From the NCBI GenBank assembly GCA_002292285.1, contig DBBP01000030.1, forward strand, positions 1-51,831: 51,831 bases of DNA, written 5' to 3'. The translations under genes and the position numbers were made by a program. Position 1 is the first letter of the stretch. Every line of letters begins with the position of its first letter. The notes under the pieces are model-generated. The model searched no databases. It saw nothing but the letters and a program-made list of their open reading frames with translations, and was not told the origin of the DNA. The stretch comes from Proteobacteria bacterium UBA981. GTDB taxonomy: Bacteria; Pseudomonadota; Gammaproteobacteria; Ga0077536. Shown one piece after another: positions 25,371 to 34,166 of this stretch.

Positions 25371-25985
25371 TCAATTGGACGTTTGCGTCGCGGCAAGAAT
25401 TTGTTTGACTAACGCAGCGAGTGAACGCACTTGCATCTTGGACATGACTTTTGAGCGATGAATCTCAACCGTGCGTTCACTCAGCCCAATCTCGGCGGCA
25501 ATCACCTTATTCGGCTGGCCATCTACGATGCGTTGCATCACGTCTTTCTCACGTGGTGTCAGGGCTTCGATGTGATGTCGGATGGTTTCAATTTCGGCAT
25601 CGTTGGCGCGTCTTTCACAAGCGGCGTTAAGCGCTGCGTTAATGCTGTCAATGAGTGATTGATCGCGAAACGGCTTCTCGACGAAATCCCAGGCACCGGC
25701 GTGCATCGCCTGAACGGCCATCTGTACGTCGCCGTGGCCGGTCAGAAATATGATGGGCAGCCGTACGCTGCGTCGATTCAGTTCAAGCTGCAGCTCCAAC
25801 CCGCTCATCGTCGGCATGCGAATATCCAGGACCAGACACGCGGTGCGCTGGGGGTCAAAACCGGCGAGGAATGCCACTGCATCCGGAAAACATTCGACTT
25901 CCATGTGGACTGAACGGATGAGTAAGCGCAGCGACTCTCGAACCGGCGGGTCATCGTCAACGACATACACGACCGGATCAGACAT
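25371..25985 (-). CDS. fixJ: FixJ-type response regulator
   Basis: A 204-residue response regulator. The receiver domain (about 4-120) has the acidic pocket at D10-D12, the phosphoacceptor D54 in LVLDIRMP, the switch Thr in FLTGHG and the conserved Lys in FVEKPF. The C-terminal LuxR/FixJ-type helix-turn-helix includes ALTPREKDVMQRIVDGQPNKVIAAEIGLSERTVEIHRSKVM. The frame is open upstream, but MSDPVVYVVDDD is the natural start and overlaps the end of fixL by 8 bp, so the pair is translationally coupled. It should be phosphorylated by the FixL-like kinase at low oxygen and activate genes such as the fnr-like gene or the cbb3 operon; this is inferred from the rhizobial model. Confidence 0.9.
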   Translation of the reverse strand: MSDPVVYVVDDDPPVRESLRLLIRSVHMEVECFPDAVAFLAGFDPQRTACLVLDIRMPTMSGLELQLELNRRSVRLPIIFLTGHGDVQMAVQAMHAGAWDFVEKPFRDQSLIDSINAALNAACERRANDAEIETIRHHIEALTPREKDVMQRIVDGQPNKVIAAEIGLSERTVEIHRSKVMSKMQVRSLAALVKQILAATQTSN

Positions 25986-27504
25986 CGGCGGCTTGCCCGG
26001 CTGGCAGTTCAAAAGTAAAAATCGAGCCGCCCGAATCGCGCGGCGCATACGTCAAGGTACCGCCGTGACTCACTACGATCGACTGACTCAGCGATAGTCC
26101 AAGCCCCATGCCGTCATCCTTAGTGGTGAGGAACGGTTCAAACAGTGTTCCCCGGTGTTTTTCGTCAACCCCGCTGCCGTTGTCTGCAACGCTGATCTCA
26201 ACCCCGTTAGCGGTCGTGCCGCTGATGATAAGAATGCCGCGCTCGGATGCCGGCGACAACAACAAGGCGTCGATGGCGTTGCGAATCAGATTGAGGCAGA
26301 CCTGTTGAATCTGCACCCGATCGACGGTCACCTGCGGTAGCGAACCAGCGAGTTCGAGCTCTATCTCGACCTGCGATTGCGTCGCTTCAAACGCAGCCAG
26401 TTCGACGCTGTCGCGGATGATGGCATTGATGTCCTCGCGAAACCGGGTGCTCTCTCGGTCGCGTACGAATCCGCGAATACGTCGCACAACCTCGCTGGCA
26501 CGCATCGATTCGCGATAAACAGCATCTAACGCGTCGCGCAGCGTGTCTGAATCGGGGGCATTCCCACTGAGCAAACGCTGGCAGGCCTGCGCATAGGTCG
26601 AAATGGCTGTGAGCGGTTGATTGATTTCGTGGGCGATGGCCGAGGCCATTTCGCCGAGCGTTGCGACGCGCCCCGATTGAGCAAGCTTTTGCTGCGCTCG
26701 CTGCAAAGTGACTGCAGCACGGATTTCACTGGTTCGGTCAGTAACGTGGCCGATGAAAAATGCGTCGTGTTGGTCTTGTTTAACCAGCGTGAGGTGTAAA
26801 TCAACAACGATGGTCTCGCCATCGTGCTTAAGCCAGTTGAGGCGCTGGTTTGTCGAGGCATTGCCGTCACTCTCGATCAGAGACTGAAAAGCGTTGTGCT
26901 GCAGCATGCGGCTGTCCGGTGCGGTCAGGCTCTGGCAGTTATGCCGCGTGACCCAATCCACCTCCTCGAAGCCGAGTAGCGCAGCTAAGACATCATTTGC
27001 CGTGAGGAAGCGGCCGGCCAGATCGGCAGTGAATATGCCGAGCGGCGCGCGATTAAACAGCGTCCGGTGGCGCAACTCACTGTCTGCCAGTGCGAGTTCG
27101 GTCAGCCGCCGCTCACTAATATCCCGAACCAGTCCGACAAAACGTTGATCGCCTAGTCTGCTCGCGTCGCCGACCGACAAATCCATCGGGAACGTCTCGC
27201 CGTTTTTGCGTAGACCCCTGACTTCGCGCCCGATGCCAATGATTCGCGGCTGCTTGCCGTCGAGATAATTGCGAATGTAGCCGTCATGTCTGTCGCTGTC
27301 GTGCGGGGGCATCAACATCGAAACGTTACGGCCGTAAACCTCAGCACTGGTATACCCGAATATTTGTTCTGCGCCCCGATTGAATACCTCGATCAGACCC
27401 TGACTATCGATCACGATAATGCCGTCCACGGCAGCATCAACGACGGCTTCGAATTCCGCCGCAGATTGGTCCCGATTCTGACGCTTGTGCTGTCCTTCAC
27501 CCAT
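25978..27504 (-). CDS. fixL: FixL-type oxygen-sensing histidine kinase
   Basis: A 508-residue sensor kinase without membrane spans. The first PAS domain (about 15-130) is FixL-like: the proximal heme ligand appears as H73 in RHDGYI, and R93 in IIGIGRE matches the distal Arg that stabilises bound oxygen. The later FPMDLSVGD also fits. A second PAS domain covers about 140-260. The dimerisation domain has the phosphoacceptor H292 in AIAHEINQPLTAIS, and the ATPase carries N (IRNAIDALL), G1 (DNGSGVDE) and G2 (GMGLGLSLS) boxes. With oxygen on the heme the kinase should be off. It is encoded divergently from the Yip1/cbb3 operon, with FixJ just downstream. Confidence 0.92.
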   Translation of the reverse strand: MGEGQHKRQNRDQSAAEFEAVVDAAVDGIIVIDSQGLIEVFNRGAEQIFGYTSAEVYGRNVSMLMPPHDSDRHDGYIRNYLDGKQPRIIGIGREVRGLRKNGETFPMDLSVGDASRLGDQRFVGLVRDISERRLTELALADSELRHRTLFNRAPLGIFTADLAGRFLTANDVLAALLGFEEVDWVTRHNCQSLTAPDSRMLQHNAFQSLIESDGNASTNQRLNWLKHDGETIVVDLHLTLVKQDQHDAFFIGHVTDRTSEIRAAVTLQRAQQKLAQSGRVATLGEMASAIAHEINQPLTAISTYAQACQRLLSGNAPDSDTLRDALDAVYRESMRASEVVRRIRGFVRDRESTRFREDINAIIRDSVELAAFEATQSQVEIELELAGSLPQVTVDRVQIQQVCLNLIRNAIDALLLSPASERGILIISGTTANGVEISVADNGSGVDEKHRGTLFEPFLTTKDDGMGLGLSLSQSIVVSHGGTLTYAPRDSGGSIFTFELPAGQAADV

Positions 27505-27683
27505 TCCTCAACCTTACCGCATCCCACGTGGTCGACGAATAGACCATGGTGTTTCAGACCCTAGCACCGAACCACTGGTGGCAGAGATTCGTGGATGCCG
27601 CAGTCGGGTTGCGGGAATCACGTATCTACTGCGAAATAGTTATCGCGTAGCGTATCGGGCAACGTCCAAGCACAGTTGCACCC

Positions 27684-28298
27684 GTGAATCGATCGTTCAA
27701 CCTGACAGCCCTTCCGATGGTGCTCATCCGTCCGCAAGCGTCGTTTGTGGCGTTGTCAGAAGCACATTTTTCTGCGCTGCACGTCTTCGTACGGCTGGCT
27801 TTATGGCTTGGCATGATGCCGCCCCTGTGCGCTTACGTCGGTATGACCAAGCATGGGTGGCAGCTTGGTACCGTCGAACCGCTCATGCTGCCGAAGGTCA
27901 CGATTGGCGTGATTTGCGCGCTATATTTTTTCGCCTTGCTGTTTGGTTTTATTTCGGCCGCGATCATCGGGCGCTGGATGGCGGGGACCTACGGTGCGAC
28001 CCGCGATCTCGGCGCGCATTTCGCGCTGCTCGTGGTGGTCGGAGCGCCGCTCGTGCTGGGCAGCCTGATGCACTTGTATCCGGACGTCTTTTTGAACCTG
28101 CTGGTGCTCGTGCCATGCTTAATCTGGAGCATGTTCCTGCTCTATCGCGGCCTACCAATCGTTCTTCAGACCACCCCGGAACAGGGCATGCTGATGGCGT
28201 CTTCGATGATTGGCTATTTATTCGTCGCCTTTGTCAGTCTGCTCGGCATATCTGTGTGCCTGTGGGTCTACGGCATCGGTCCGCGGCTCGGGGTTTAG
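27684..28298 (+). CDS. Yip1-domain membrane protein
   Basis: A 204-residue protein with about five membrane spans in the Yip1 pattern. FVRLALWLGMMPPLCAYVGMT, IGVICALYFFALLFGFISAAIIG and MLMASSMIGYLFVAFVSLLGISVCLWVYGIG mark the spans. The function is unknown. It ends three bases before the ccoN start and so belongs to the same transcript; it may aid oxidase assembly or membrane placement, which is only inference. Start codon GTG 27684 or ATG 27717; neither has a good Shine-Dalgarno sequence. Confidence 0.75.
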   Translation: MNRSFNLTALPMVLIRPQASFVALSEAHFSALHVFVRLALWLGMMPPLCAYVGMTKHGWQLGTVEPLMLPKVTIGVICALYFFALLFGFISAAIIGRWMAGTYGATRDLGAHFALLVVVGAPLVLGSLMHLYPDVFLNLLVLVPCLIWSMFLLYRGLPIVLQTTPEQGMLMASSMIGYLFVAFVSLLGISVCLWVYGIGPRLGV

Positions 28299-28301
28299 AG
28301 G

Positions 28302-29765
28302 ATGGCGGCAATCAAATGGCCAGCGGCGCCAACGACCTACGAGGACGATGTGGTACTGGCATTCACCATCGCTGCGGTGCTGTGGTCATTGATTGGCATG
28401 GCGGCTGGTGTGTATGCGGCAGCCGAGCTGGTGTGGCCGGCACTCAATCTTGACTTTGCGCCGCTCACATTCGGCCGACTGCGAACGGTGCATACCAATG
28501 CCGTGTTGTTCGGCTTCGCGGTTTCGGCGCTCATGGGCACGTCGTTCTACACCGTGCAACGGACCTGCCACATCCGCATATTCGCGCCGAACCTCGCCTG
28601 GACGGTGTTCTTCGCGTGGCAGTTGATCGTCATCGCGGGTGCCGTGTCACTGTTCATGGGTGCCAATGCCGGCAAGGAATACGCTGAGCTGGAATGGCCC
28701 ATCGATATCGCGATCACCGTAGTTTGGGTGATCTACGGGGTGGTGTTCTTCGGCACCATCGCCATTCGCCGCATCGAACAAATCTATATTTCCAACTGGT
28801 TCTTTGGCGCGTTTATTCTCGTTGTGGCGATGCTACACATCGTCAACAGTCTCGCCATACCGGTGAGCGCGTTTAAATCCTATTCACTTTATGCCGGCGC
28901 CCAGGATGCGATCGTGCAATGGTGGTATGGCCACAACGCAGTCGGCTTCCTGCTCACTGGCGGTTTCCTCGGCATGATGTATTACTTTCTACCGAAGCAG
29001 TCTGAACGACCGATATGGAGTTATCGACTATCGGTGTTGTCGTTCTGGGCCTTTGCTTACAGTTACATCTGGGCCGGACCTCATCATCTGCATTTCAGCG
29101 CCATCCCGGAGTGGGTCCAGACACTCGCCATGGTCATGAGCCTGATTCTGCTCGCGCCGTCCTGGGCCACGATGATCAACGGCATCATGACGGTGAGTAC
29201 GGCGCGGCAAAAGCTGCGCGAAGACCCGGGGCTCAAGCTCATCGTGCTGTCGCTGGCTTTCTACGGGCTGGCCATGTTTGAAGGCCCCATGATGGCCATT
29301 CGCAGTGTCAATATCATCAGCCATTTCACCGAATGGACGATTGGCCATGTGCACTCCGGCGCACTCGGCTGGAATGCCTTAATCACCTTCGGTTGCTTCT
29401 ATTTCATGGTGCCGCGCCTCGTGGGCCAGCCCTTGTGGAGCGTACGCCTGGCGAACATCCATTTCTGGCTCGCGCTGGCCGGCGTCATGCTCTACGTACT
29501 GTCTATGTGGGGTGCCGGGATCACACAGGGAGTGCTGTGGCTGAGTCTCGATGAGCTTGGACAGGTCCGCTACGGCTTCAACGAAATTCTTGCTGCATTG
29601 CAGCCCTACTACCTCTTGCGGCTGCTGGGTGGTAGCGCTTTCTTTGTCGGCGCTATTCTGATGTCTATCAATCTCTTTATGACCATCAGTGGCCAGCGCA
29701 CGGTGACGGTCGCGCCGCCAACGACATCGATGCGCAGCCCCGCGCCCGCGGCGGGTACGCCGTGA
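28302..29765 (+). CDS. ccoN: Cytochrome cbb3 oxidase subunit I
   Basis: A 487-residue catalytic subunit of the high-affinity cbb3 oxidase, a membrane protein with about twelve spans that reduces oxygen to water and pumps protons. Residues line up with the Pseudomonas stutzeri enzyme with an offset of four. H64 and H351 are candidate ligands of the low-spin heme b and H349 of the high-spin heme b. H211, H261 and H262 are candidate CuB ligands, with Y255 as the cross-linked Tyr (GHNAVGF, SYIWAGPHHLHF). The stop overlaps the ccoO start. Unusually, the operon begins with a Yip1 gene. No ccoG, ccoH, ccoI or ccoS assembly genes are seen here. Confidence 0.95.
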   Translation: MAAIKWPAAPTTYEDDVVLAFTIAAVLWSLIGMAAGVYAAAELVWPALNLDFAPLTFGRLRTVHTNAVLFGFAVSALMGTSFYTVQRTCHIRIFAPNLAWTVFFAWQLIVIAGAVSLFMGANAGKEYAELEWPIDIAITVVWVIYGVVFFGTIAIRRIEQIYISNWFFGAFILVVAMLHIVNSLAIPVSAFKSYSLYAGAQDAIVQWWYGHNAVGFLLTGGFLGMMYYFLPKQSERPIWSYRLSVLSFWAFAYSYIWAGPHHLHFSAIPEWVQTLAMVMSLILLAPSWATMINGIMTVSTARQKLREDPGLKLIVLSLAFYGLAMFEGPMMAIRSVNIISHFTEWTIGHVHSGALGWNALITFGCFYFMVPRLVGQPLWSVRLANIHFWLALAGVMLYVLSMWGAGITQGVLWLSLDELGQVRYGFNEILAALQPYYLLRLLGGSAFFVGAILMSINLFMTISGQRTVTVAPPTTSMRSPAPAAGTP

Positions 29766-30388
29766 TGAACTTGATGGATTGGCATCGGCGCATCGAACGG
29801 CATACCGGCTTACTCGTGTTCGGCATTATTGCAGTGACCTCAGTGGGCGGCCTGGTTCAAATTGTCCCCAGTCTGTTCCAGACATCGCTAAGTACCCCGG
29901 TTGCCGGACTCGAGCCTTACCCGCCCCTCGCACTTGAGGGGCGGGATATTTACATCCGTGAATCTTGTAGCGTTTGTCATTCGCAACAGGTGCGCCCATT
30001 GCTTGCCGAAGTGATGCGTTACGGGGCGACGTCCAAAGCAGGTGAGTTCGTCTACGATCGCCCGTTTCTATGGGGTTCGAAACGAACCGGGCCGGACCTG
30101 CATCGTATCGGTGGCAAGTACAGCGACGCATGGCATCGTCTGCATTTCATGGACCCGCGGGCGGTCGTACCAAGCTCCATCATGCCGGCTTATCGATGGC
30201 TCGCCGAACGTGACGCTGACACCGGCGGCAGCATTCAGAACCGTATGCGTGCGCTGCAGCTGCTCGGCCACCCGTACACCGACCGCGACATTTATTTCGC
30301 GCCTCAGCGTCTTGCCGGTAAGTCAGAACTCGACGCCCTCATTGCGTACTTACAGATGCTTGGCGTGTCCAGGCCGGAGGGCGGCTAG
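29765..30388 (+). CDS. ccoO: Cytochrome cbb3 oxidase subunit II (monoheme)
   Basis: A 207-residue subunit with one N-terminal span (LLVFGIIAVTSVGGLVQIVP) and a periplasmic cytochrome domain. Heme site CSVCH is at 68-72, with the familiar ESCSVCHSQQVRP context. The distal Met is probably in SSIMPAYRW. It carries electrons from CcoP to CcoN. The ATG overlaps the ccoN stop by one base; a GTG one codon earlier is in frame. Confidence 0.94.
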   Translation: MNLMDWHRRIERHTGLLVFGIIAVTSVGGLVQIVPSLFQTSLSTPVAGLEPYPPLALEGRDIYIRESCSVCHSQQVRPLLAEVMRYGATSKAGEFVYDRPFLWGSKRTGPDLHRIGGKYSDAWHRLHFMDPRAVVPSSIMPAYRWLAERDADTGGSIQNRMRALQLLGHPYTDRDIYFAPQRLAGKSELDALIAYLQMLGVSRPEGG

Positions 30389-30529
30389 GTGGCGCATCTC
30401 ATTTTCATCGGCGATATGCTGGTTTCCGGGTTTATGGTGGTGGTCGCGGTGTGGTTATTCTGGCGCACTGATGACGAGCAAATTTCCAAAGTTGCGCAGA
30501 TTCCCTTGCAGGACGAAGGCGATGCCTGA
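30389..30529 (+). CDS. ccoQ: Cytochrome cbb3 oxidase small subunit CcoQ
   Basis: A 46-residue protein with one hydrophobic segment (MVVVAVWLFWR) and a polar tail (DDEQISKVAQ). It starts at GTG immediately after the ccoO stop, with GGAGGG nine bases or so upstream, and overlaps the ccoP start by 8 bp. Size, place and shape fit CcoQ, which stabilises the oxidase. Confidence 0.85.
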   Translation: MAHLIFIGDMLVSGFMVVVAVWLFWRTDDEQISKVAQIPLQDEGDA

Positions 30530-31457
30530 ATTGCCCAGTAGCTTTTGGGGTGGCTGGATCATCGTGCTGACGGTGGGCAGTTTGCTGGTGCTCGTCGGGC
30601 TCGTGCTCAGTGTCTATTTCTTCGATCGCCAACCCGATGACCACGCCGAGGTGGTGTGGGACGAAACCCTGCGCGAAGGGAACCATCCCGCACCATTGTG
30701 GTGGTTCTGGTTGATCGTCGTATTGCTGGTTATCAGCGTGGTCTATTTACTGCTCTACCCTGGATTGGGACGTTATCGCGGTACGCTGGGCTGGTCTCAG
30801 GGCCATCAGTTAGCGCACAGTGAACAGCGTTACGCGGACGAGTTTGCTGCTCCCCACGCCACCTTGCTCGGCCAATCGTTAAGCGAACTTGCGCAGAATC
30901 ACCTTGCGATGGATGCGGCGCTTTCGTTGTTCCGGGTGCACTGCGGGACTTGTCATGGCGAAGACGCAGGTGGAGTAGCCGGGTATGCCCCGAATCTGAC
31001 TGATGCAGCGTGGCAATGGGGTCAGCGGGATGAGGAAATCCTCGCCAGCATCACCGCCGGACGCCAGGCGGCCATGCCGCCGTGGCGGATGGCGCTTGGT
31101 GACGACAGCGTGACCGTGCTCGCCGATTATCTCAAAGTGATCGGTACGCAAGCTGCCGATGGGCCGCAGTACGAACAAGCTGCAGCGACTTTTGCAGGCA
31201 GTTGCAGTGTTTGTCATGGAGCGAGCGGTGAGGGTAAGCCCGCGCTCGGTGCGCCAGATCTCACAGACGGCTACTGGCTATACGGTTCGTCAGTTGATGA
31301 CATCGCTCACTCAATCGCTCGTGGACGTCAGGGACGCATGCCAGCCCATGCGGATCGCCTAAGCGAGGTGCAGATTCGACTGCTGGCGGCATGGCTGGTC
31401 AGTCGTTCAGGATCGACCCTACCGGAATCGCCCATACAGTCTGTTCGCGATAAGTAG
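30522..31457 (+). CDS. ccoP: Cytochrome cbb3 oxidase diheme subunit III
   Basis: A 311-residue subunit. An N-terminal FixP-type segment has two hydrophobic helices (IIVLTVGSLLVLVGLVLSVYFF and FWLIVVLLVISVVYLLLYPG). Two cytochrome c domains follow, with CGTCH at 141-145 and CSVCH at 228-232; MPPW and GRMPAH are candidate sixth-ligand regions. It accepts electrons from soluble cytochromes and passes them to CcoO. The frame is open far upstream, but MPELPSSFWGGW overlapping ccoQ is the true start. Confidence 0.93.
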   Translation: MPELPSSFWGGWIIVLTVGSLLVLVGLVLSVYFFDRQPDDHAEVVWDETLREGNHPAPLWWFWLIVVLLVISVVYLLLYPGLGRYRGTLGWSQGHQLAHSEQRYADEFAAPHATLLGQSLSELAQNHLAMDAALSLFRVHCGTCHGEDAGGVAGYAPNLTDAAWQWGQRDEEILASITAGRQAAMPPWRMALGDDSVTVLADYLKVIGTQAADGPQYEQAAATFAGSCSVCHGASGEGKPALGAPDLTDGYWLYGSSVDDIAHSIARGRQGRMPAHADRLSEVQIRLLAAWLVSRSGSTLPESPIQSVRDK

Positions 31458-31632
31458 TCTGCGCTTCCTCGCAGGCAATCGAAAAACTACTGCGGCGACC
31501 GTTCGCCCACCCTAAGGCGCGCCATCGAACGCTGGCTTCGCCATGCGTCCGCGCGCGTACCTGCCCGTCGCTTAAGAACCTGCCCCTCGAATACTGCTTT
31601 ACGAGCTGAAACGTACACCGCAAGCCGTCCTA

Positions 31633-31646
31633 TTGATCTGGATCAA
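31633..31646 (+). promoter_or_regulatory. FNR-type box of the second LLM oxidoreductase gene
   Basis: TTGAT-CTGG-ATCAA, a full match to the consensus, centred 81 bp before the ATG at 31721. A TAAAAA hexamer lies at 31666-31671, about 29 bp downstream of the box centre. Confidence 0.75.
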
Positions 31647-31720
31647 TTCCGCTCATGCAGGAGCGTAAAAAATTGGTTTCACACAGCGGCCAGTCGGTGG
31701 CCTGCGTTAAGGAGAACATC

Positions 31721-32869
31721 ATGATGCGAGTCGGGGCCACACTGTTTAATCAGAACTATCAGGATTGGGATTGTTACGAAGCCGAAGAGCGCGGTGAAGC
31801 AGTGCCAAAGGAAGCTGTCAAACCGGATCGCGAAGTATTTCTGGAGGAGCTCAATATCGCGCGCATCGCTGACGCGACTGGCTTCGACACGCTATGGACG
31901 ATTGAGCATCATTTCACGCCTTACACGATGGTCACCAATCCGTTGCAATACCTGACCTACGTGGCTGGTATAACCAAGCAAATTGATCTCGCCACGATGG
32001 TGGTGGTCCTGCCATGGCATAACCCGGTACGTGTGGCGGAAGACATCAACATGCTCGATACGTTTCTCGGCCCGGATCGGGAAATAATCTGCGGTGTTGG
32101 GCGCGGGCTGGGGCGGCGTGAATACGCGGGGCTCGGCATCGATCAGGGGGAAGCGCGTGCCCGCTTTGATGAATCCATACAGGTGTTGCGCGAGCTGCTT
32201 GCGACCGGGCGTTGTGACTTTTCCGGACAGCACTACAACATCGAAGGCTTGCGTCTACGCCCCCAACCCGGGCGCGATTTGAGTAGAAATCTGTGGTGCG
32301 CCGGTGGCACCGACGAAACAGTCGAGATTATCGCTCGCCACGACATTCGCCCGTTGGTGATTCCAACTCAGAGTCTCGGTTTGTCACTCGATACGGCGCG
32401 CCGCTACGCGAAACTTCACTCCGAGGCAGGCTACGCGCCGGGCAAATCCAAACTGGCCTTGTGGACCTATGTTGCGGAAACAGAAGCTGAGGCGCGGGCC
32501 GGTGCCGAACGCTATATGGTCGAGTACGCAGATTCCGCGTTACGCCATTACGAGTTGTTAGGCAGTCATCTCGGCAAGATCAAGGGGTACGAATCCTACG
32601 GCGCCGTACAGGACGCGCTCAGCAGTGACCCAACACCGTTCCTGCGAGGTTTCTTTAACGAACATCCATGGGGCACGCCCGAGATGGTGATTGAGCGCAC
32701 GACCGAGCTGGCCCAGCAATTCGGTGTCGACGAGATCTCGTTTATCTTCAAGTACGGCAGCATGCCCATTGAAGAAGCAGAACAGAGCATGCGCTTGTTC
32801 GCCAAAGAAGTACTGCCGGAGATAAAGAAAATTGACACCCATCCGATTGCTATTCGCGACGCGGCCTAG
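31721..32869 (+). CDS. Luciferase-like (LLM) flavin-dependent oxidoreductase behind an FNR-type box
   Basis: A 382-residue luciferase-fold enzyme, paralogue of the protein at 3258-4334. Landmarks are LWTIEHHFTPYTM, ATMVVVLPWHNPVRVAEDI, GVGRGLGRREYAGLGID, then LWCAGGTDETVEIIARHDI and HPWGTPEMVIERT. The substrate is unknown. AAGGAG six bases before the ATG at 31721 fixes the start; an earlier in-frame ATG at 31655 lies 8 bp after the box. If it uses molecular oxygen as most luciferase-like monooxygenases do, activation by a low-oxygen regulator is unexpected. A reductive or F420-like role is an alternative. Confidence 0.88.
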   Translation: MMRVGATLFNQNYQDWDCYEAEERGEAVPKEAVKPDREVFLEELNIARIADATGFDTLWTIEHHFTPYTMVTNPLQYLTYVAGITKQIDLATMVVVLPWHNPVRVAEDINMLDTFLGPDREIICGVGRGLGRREYAGLGIDQGEARARFDESIQVLRELLATGRCDFSGQHYNIEGLRLRPQPGRDLSRNLWCAGGTDETVEIIARHDIRPLVIPTQSLGLSLDTARRYAKLHSEAGYAPGKSKLALWTYVAETEAEARAGAERYMVEYADSALRHYELLGSHLGKIKGYESYGAVQDALSSDPTPFLRGFFNEHPWGTPEMVIERTTELAQQFGVDEISFIFKYGSMPIEEAEQSMRLFAKEVLPEIKKIDTHPIAIRDAA

Positions 32870-32900
32870 CGTTACCGAATAGATTCAAACGAGTGAATGG

Positions 32901-32942
32901 GAACGGTCCAGGGGCAGGCGCTACCAGCCACTGCGACCGTTC
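32901..32942. terminator. Inverted repeat between convergent genes
   Basis: GAACGGTC and GACCGTTC form a perfect 8-bp stem around a partly paired loop, just after the LLM gene and before the end of the minus-strand 73-residue gene. Confidence 0.5.
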
Positions 32943-32953
32943 TCCAAGGCGGC

Positions 32954-33175
32954 TTAACTACCGCGAGTGACTCCGAACTCGTCTTCGCCGACGCTTTCGA
33001 GCTGAAATTCGATAAAGCTCGCGAGGTCTTTACGTGTGCGTTCCTTGATCATGATCTTCAGCAGTGTCGTGAGTAACGCGCCGGTCATCACGTCCGTGCT
33101 CATCGATGGGTCTTCCTGAGCGGTCGTGATTGCCGTGTCCACGCATTTTTGCGCCACCGTATATTCTCCTGCCAT
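32954..33175 (-). CDS. Small 73-residue hypothetical protein with FNR-box promoter
   Basis: A compact soluble protein: MAGEYTVAQKCVDTAITTA, then TGALLTTLLKIMIKERTRKDLASFIEFQLESVGEDEF. The helical, charged pattern looks real. GAGGGG lies before the ATG and an FNR-type box is centred about 73 bp upstream. No family recognised. By context it is part of the low-oxygen set. Confidence 0.75.
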   Translation of the reverse strand: MAGEYTVAQKCVDTAITTAQEDPSMSTDVMTGALLTTLLKIMIKERTRKDLASFIEFQLESVGEDEFGVTRGS

Positions 33176-33241
33176 CGCTTAATTCCCCTCATATGCGCTG
33201 AATCAATGGCAACGATACTGGACATCGCGACCTTTGCAGGC

Positions 33242-33255
33242 TTGATACAGATCAG
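33242..33255 (-). promoter_or_regulatory. FNR-type box of the 73-residue gene
   Basis: TTGAT-ACAG-ATCAG, one mismatch to the consensus, centred 73 bp before the ATG at 33175. The stretch at 33212-33219 reads TATCGT/AGTATC on the minus strand and is a candidate -10. Confidence 0.6.
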
Positions 33256-33326
33256 ATTTAGGCCCATCGGTCGCCGCACACGATCGCTACTCGTGGTAAA
33301 CAGCACAGATAGCCCCGGCCCGTAGG

Positions 33327-34010
33327 TCAGCGCCTGGACAGACGCCGGTTAATCTCAAAAAAATGTGCGACCCAACGCTCGAGGAACGACTGCGTTGTCC
33401 GGTCTTTGAGGTAGTAGTAACCGGTTATTGCGATAACGAGAGCGCCTCCAGCGTCGAGTGCCAGGTCGATCATCGTGTCATGTAAGGATTTCTGCATGGT
33501 CGTCCCCAAACCCGTGTCCATTGCAAATTCAAACAACTCCCACAATGCGCCAAAACCGACCGCAAACAGGAATGTGAATAAGCCGATGAACGCCGGCTTC
33601 ATATGCATTTCCAGATCTTCGTGTTCATTGATCGCGTGCACGAGCAAGAAACCGAAAATGCCGAGTACCAGTCCGGAAGCGCCGTGCAGCGCAATGTCCC
33701 ACCACCAATATCTAACGTAATAACCTTGAACTTCACCCAGAAACAGTGCGGCGAATACGAAAACTGCGGCAAGCGTTTCGAATTCGAGTGGGATGCGAAC
33801 GCCGAAACCGTAGCCGAGCAGCACAGGTACGAACATGACCAGCGCAACGCCGGCGGTCGCTACTGCCATCATCCAGTTGCCGCTGAGCAGTTCGAGACTA
33901 GCTCCGCCAAGCAGTATGACCTTCAGACCGACCCCAAAAATTAGTTCCGCGCGCAGAACCAGAGGTGTACTGTCTTGTTCCGTCGCTGTTGAATGCGGTC
34001 TCGTTTTCAT
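33327..34010 (-). CDS. DUF2238 (YjdF-like) inner-membrane protein
   Basis: A 227-residue protein with about six membrane spans. The DUF2238 features are WWWDIALHGASGLVLGIFGFLLVHAI, GFGALWELFEFAMDTGLG and the ending SLHDTMIDLALDAGGALVIAITGYYY, with conserved Asp, His and Glu residues inside the membrane. The family has no proven function. GGGAGGGG a few bases before the ATG at 34010 defines the start; an in-frame ATG 17 codons earlier lacks support. It is divergent from the CxxC membrane-protein gene at 34167. Confidence 0.85.
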   Translation of the reverse strand: MKTRPHSTATEQDSTPLVLRAELIFGVGLKVILLGGASLELLSGNWMMAVATAGVALVMFVPVLLGYGFGVRIPLEFETLAAVFVFAALFLGEVQGYYVRYWWWDIALHGASGLVLGIFGFLLVHAINEHEDLEMHMKPAFIGLFTFLFAVGFGALWELFEFAMDTGLGTTMQKSLHDTMIDLALDAGGALVIAITGYYYLKDRTTQSFLERWVAHFFEINRRLSRR

Positions 34011-34166
34011 ACACCCCTCCCAAGTACTGTGCGAAGTTTGAGTGCAGGCTGTTATCGGCATCGATGGTGTGAAAAAGCGTGTGATTGGCTCCCGCTCGGC
34101 GCGCGAGTTGCATCACTAAAGTCAAAGTCTACTGCAGCGCGCGTAGCGTTGAACCAAGGAACATCA

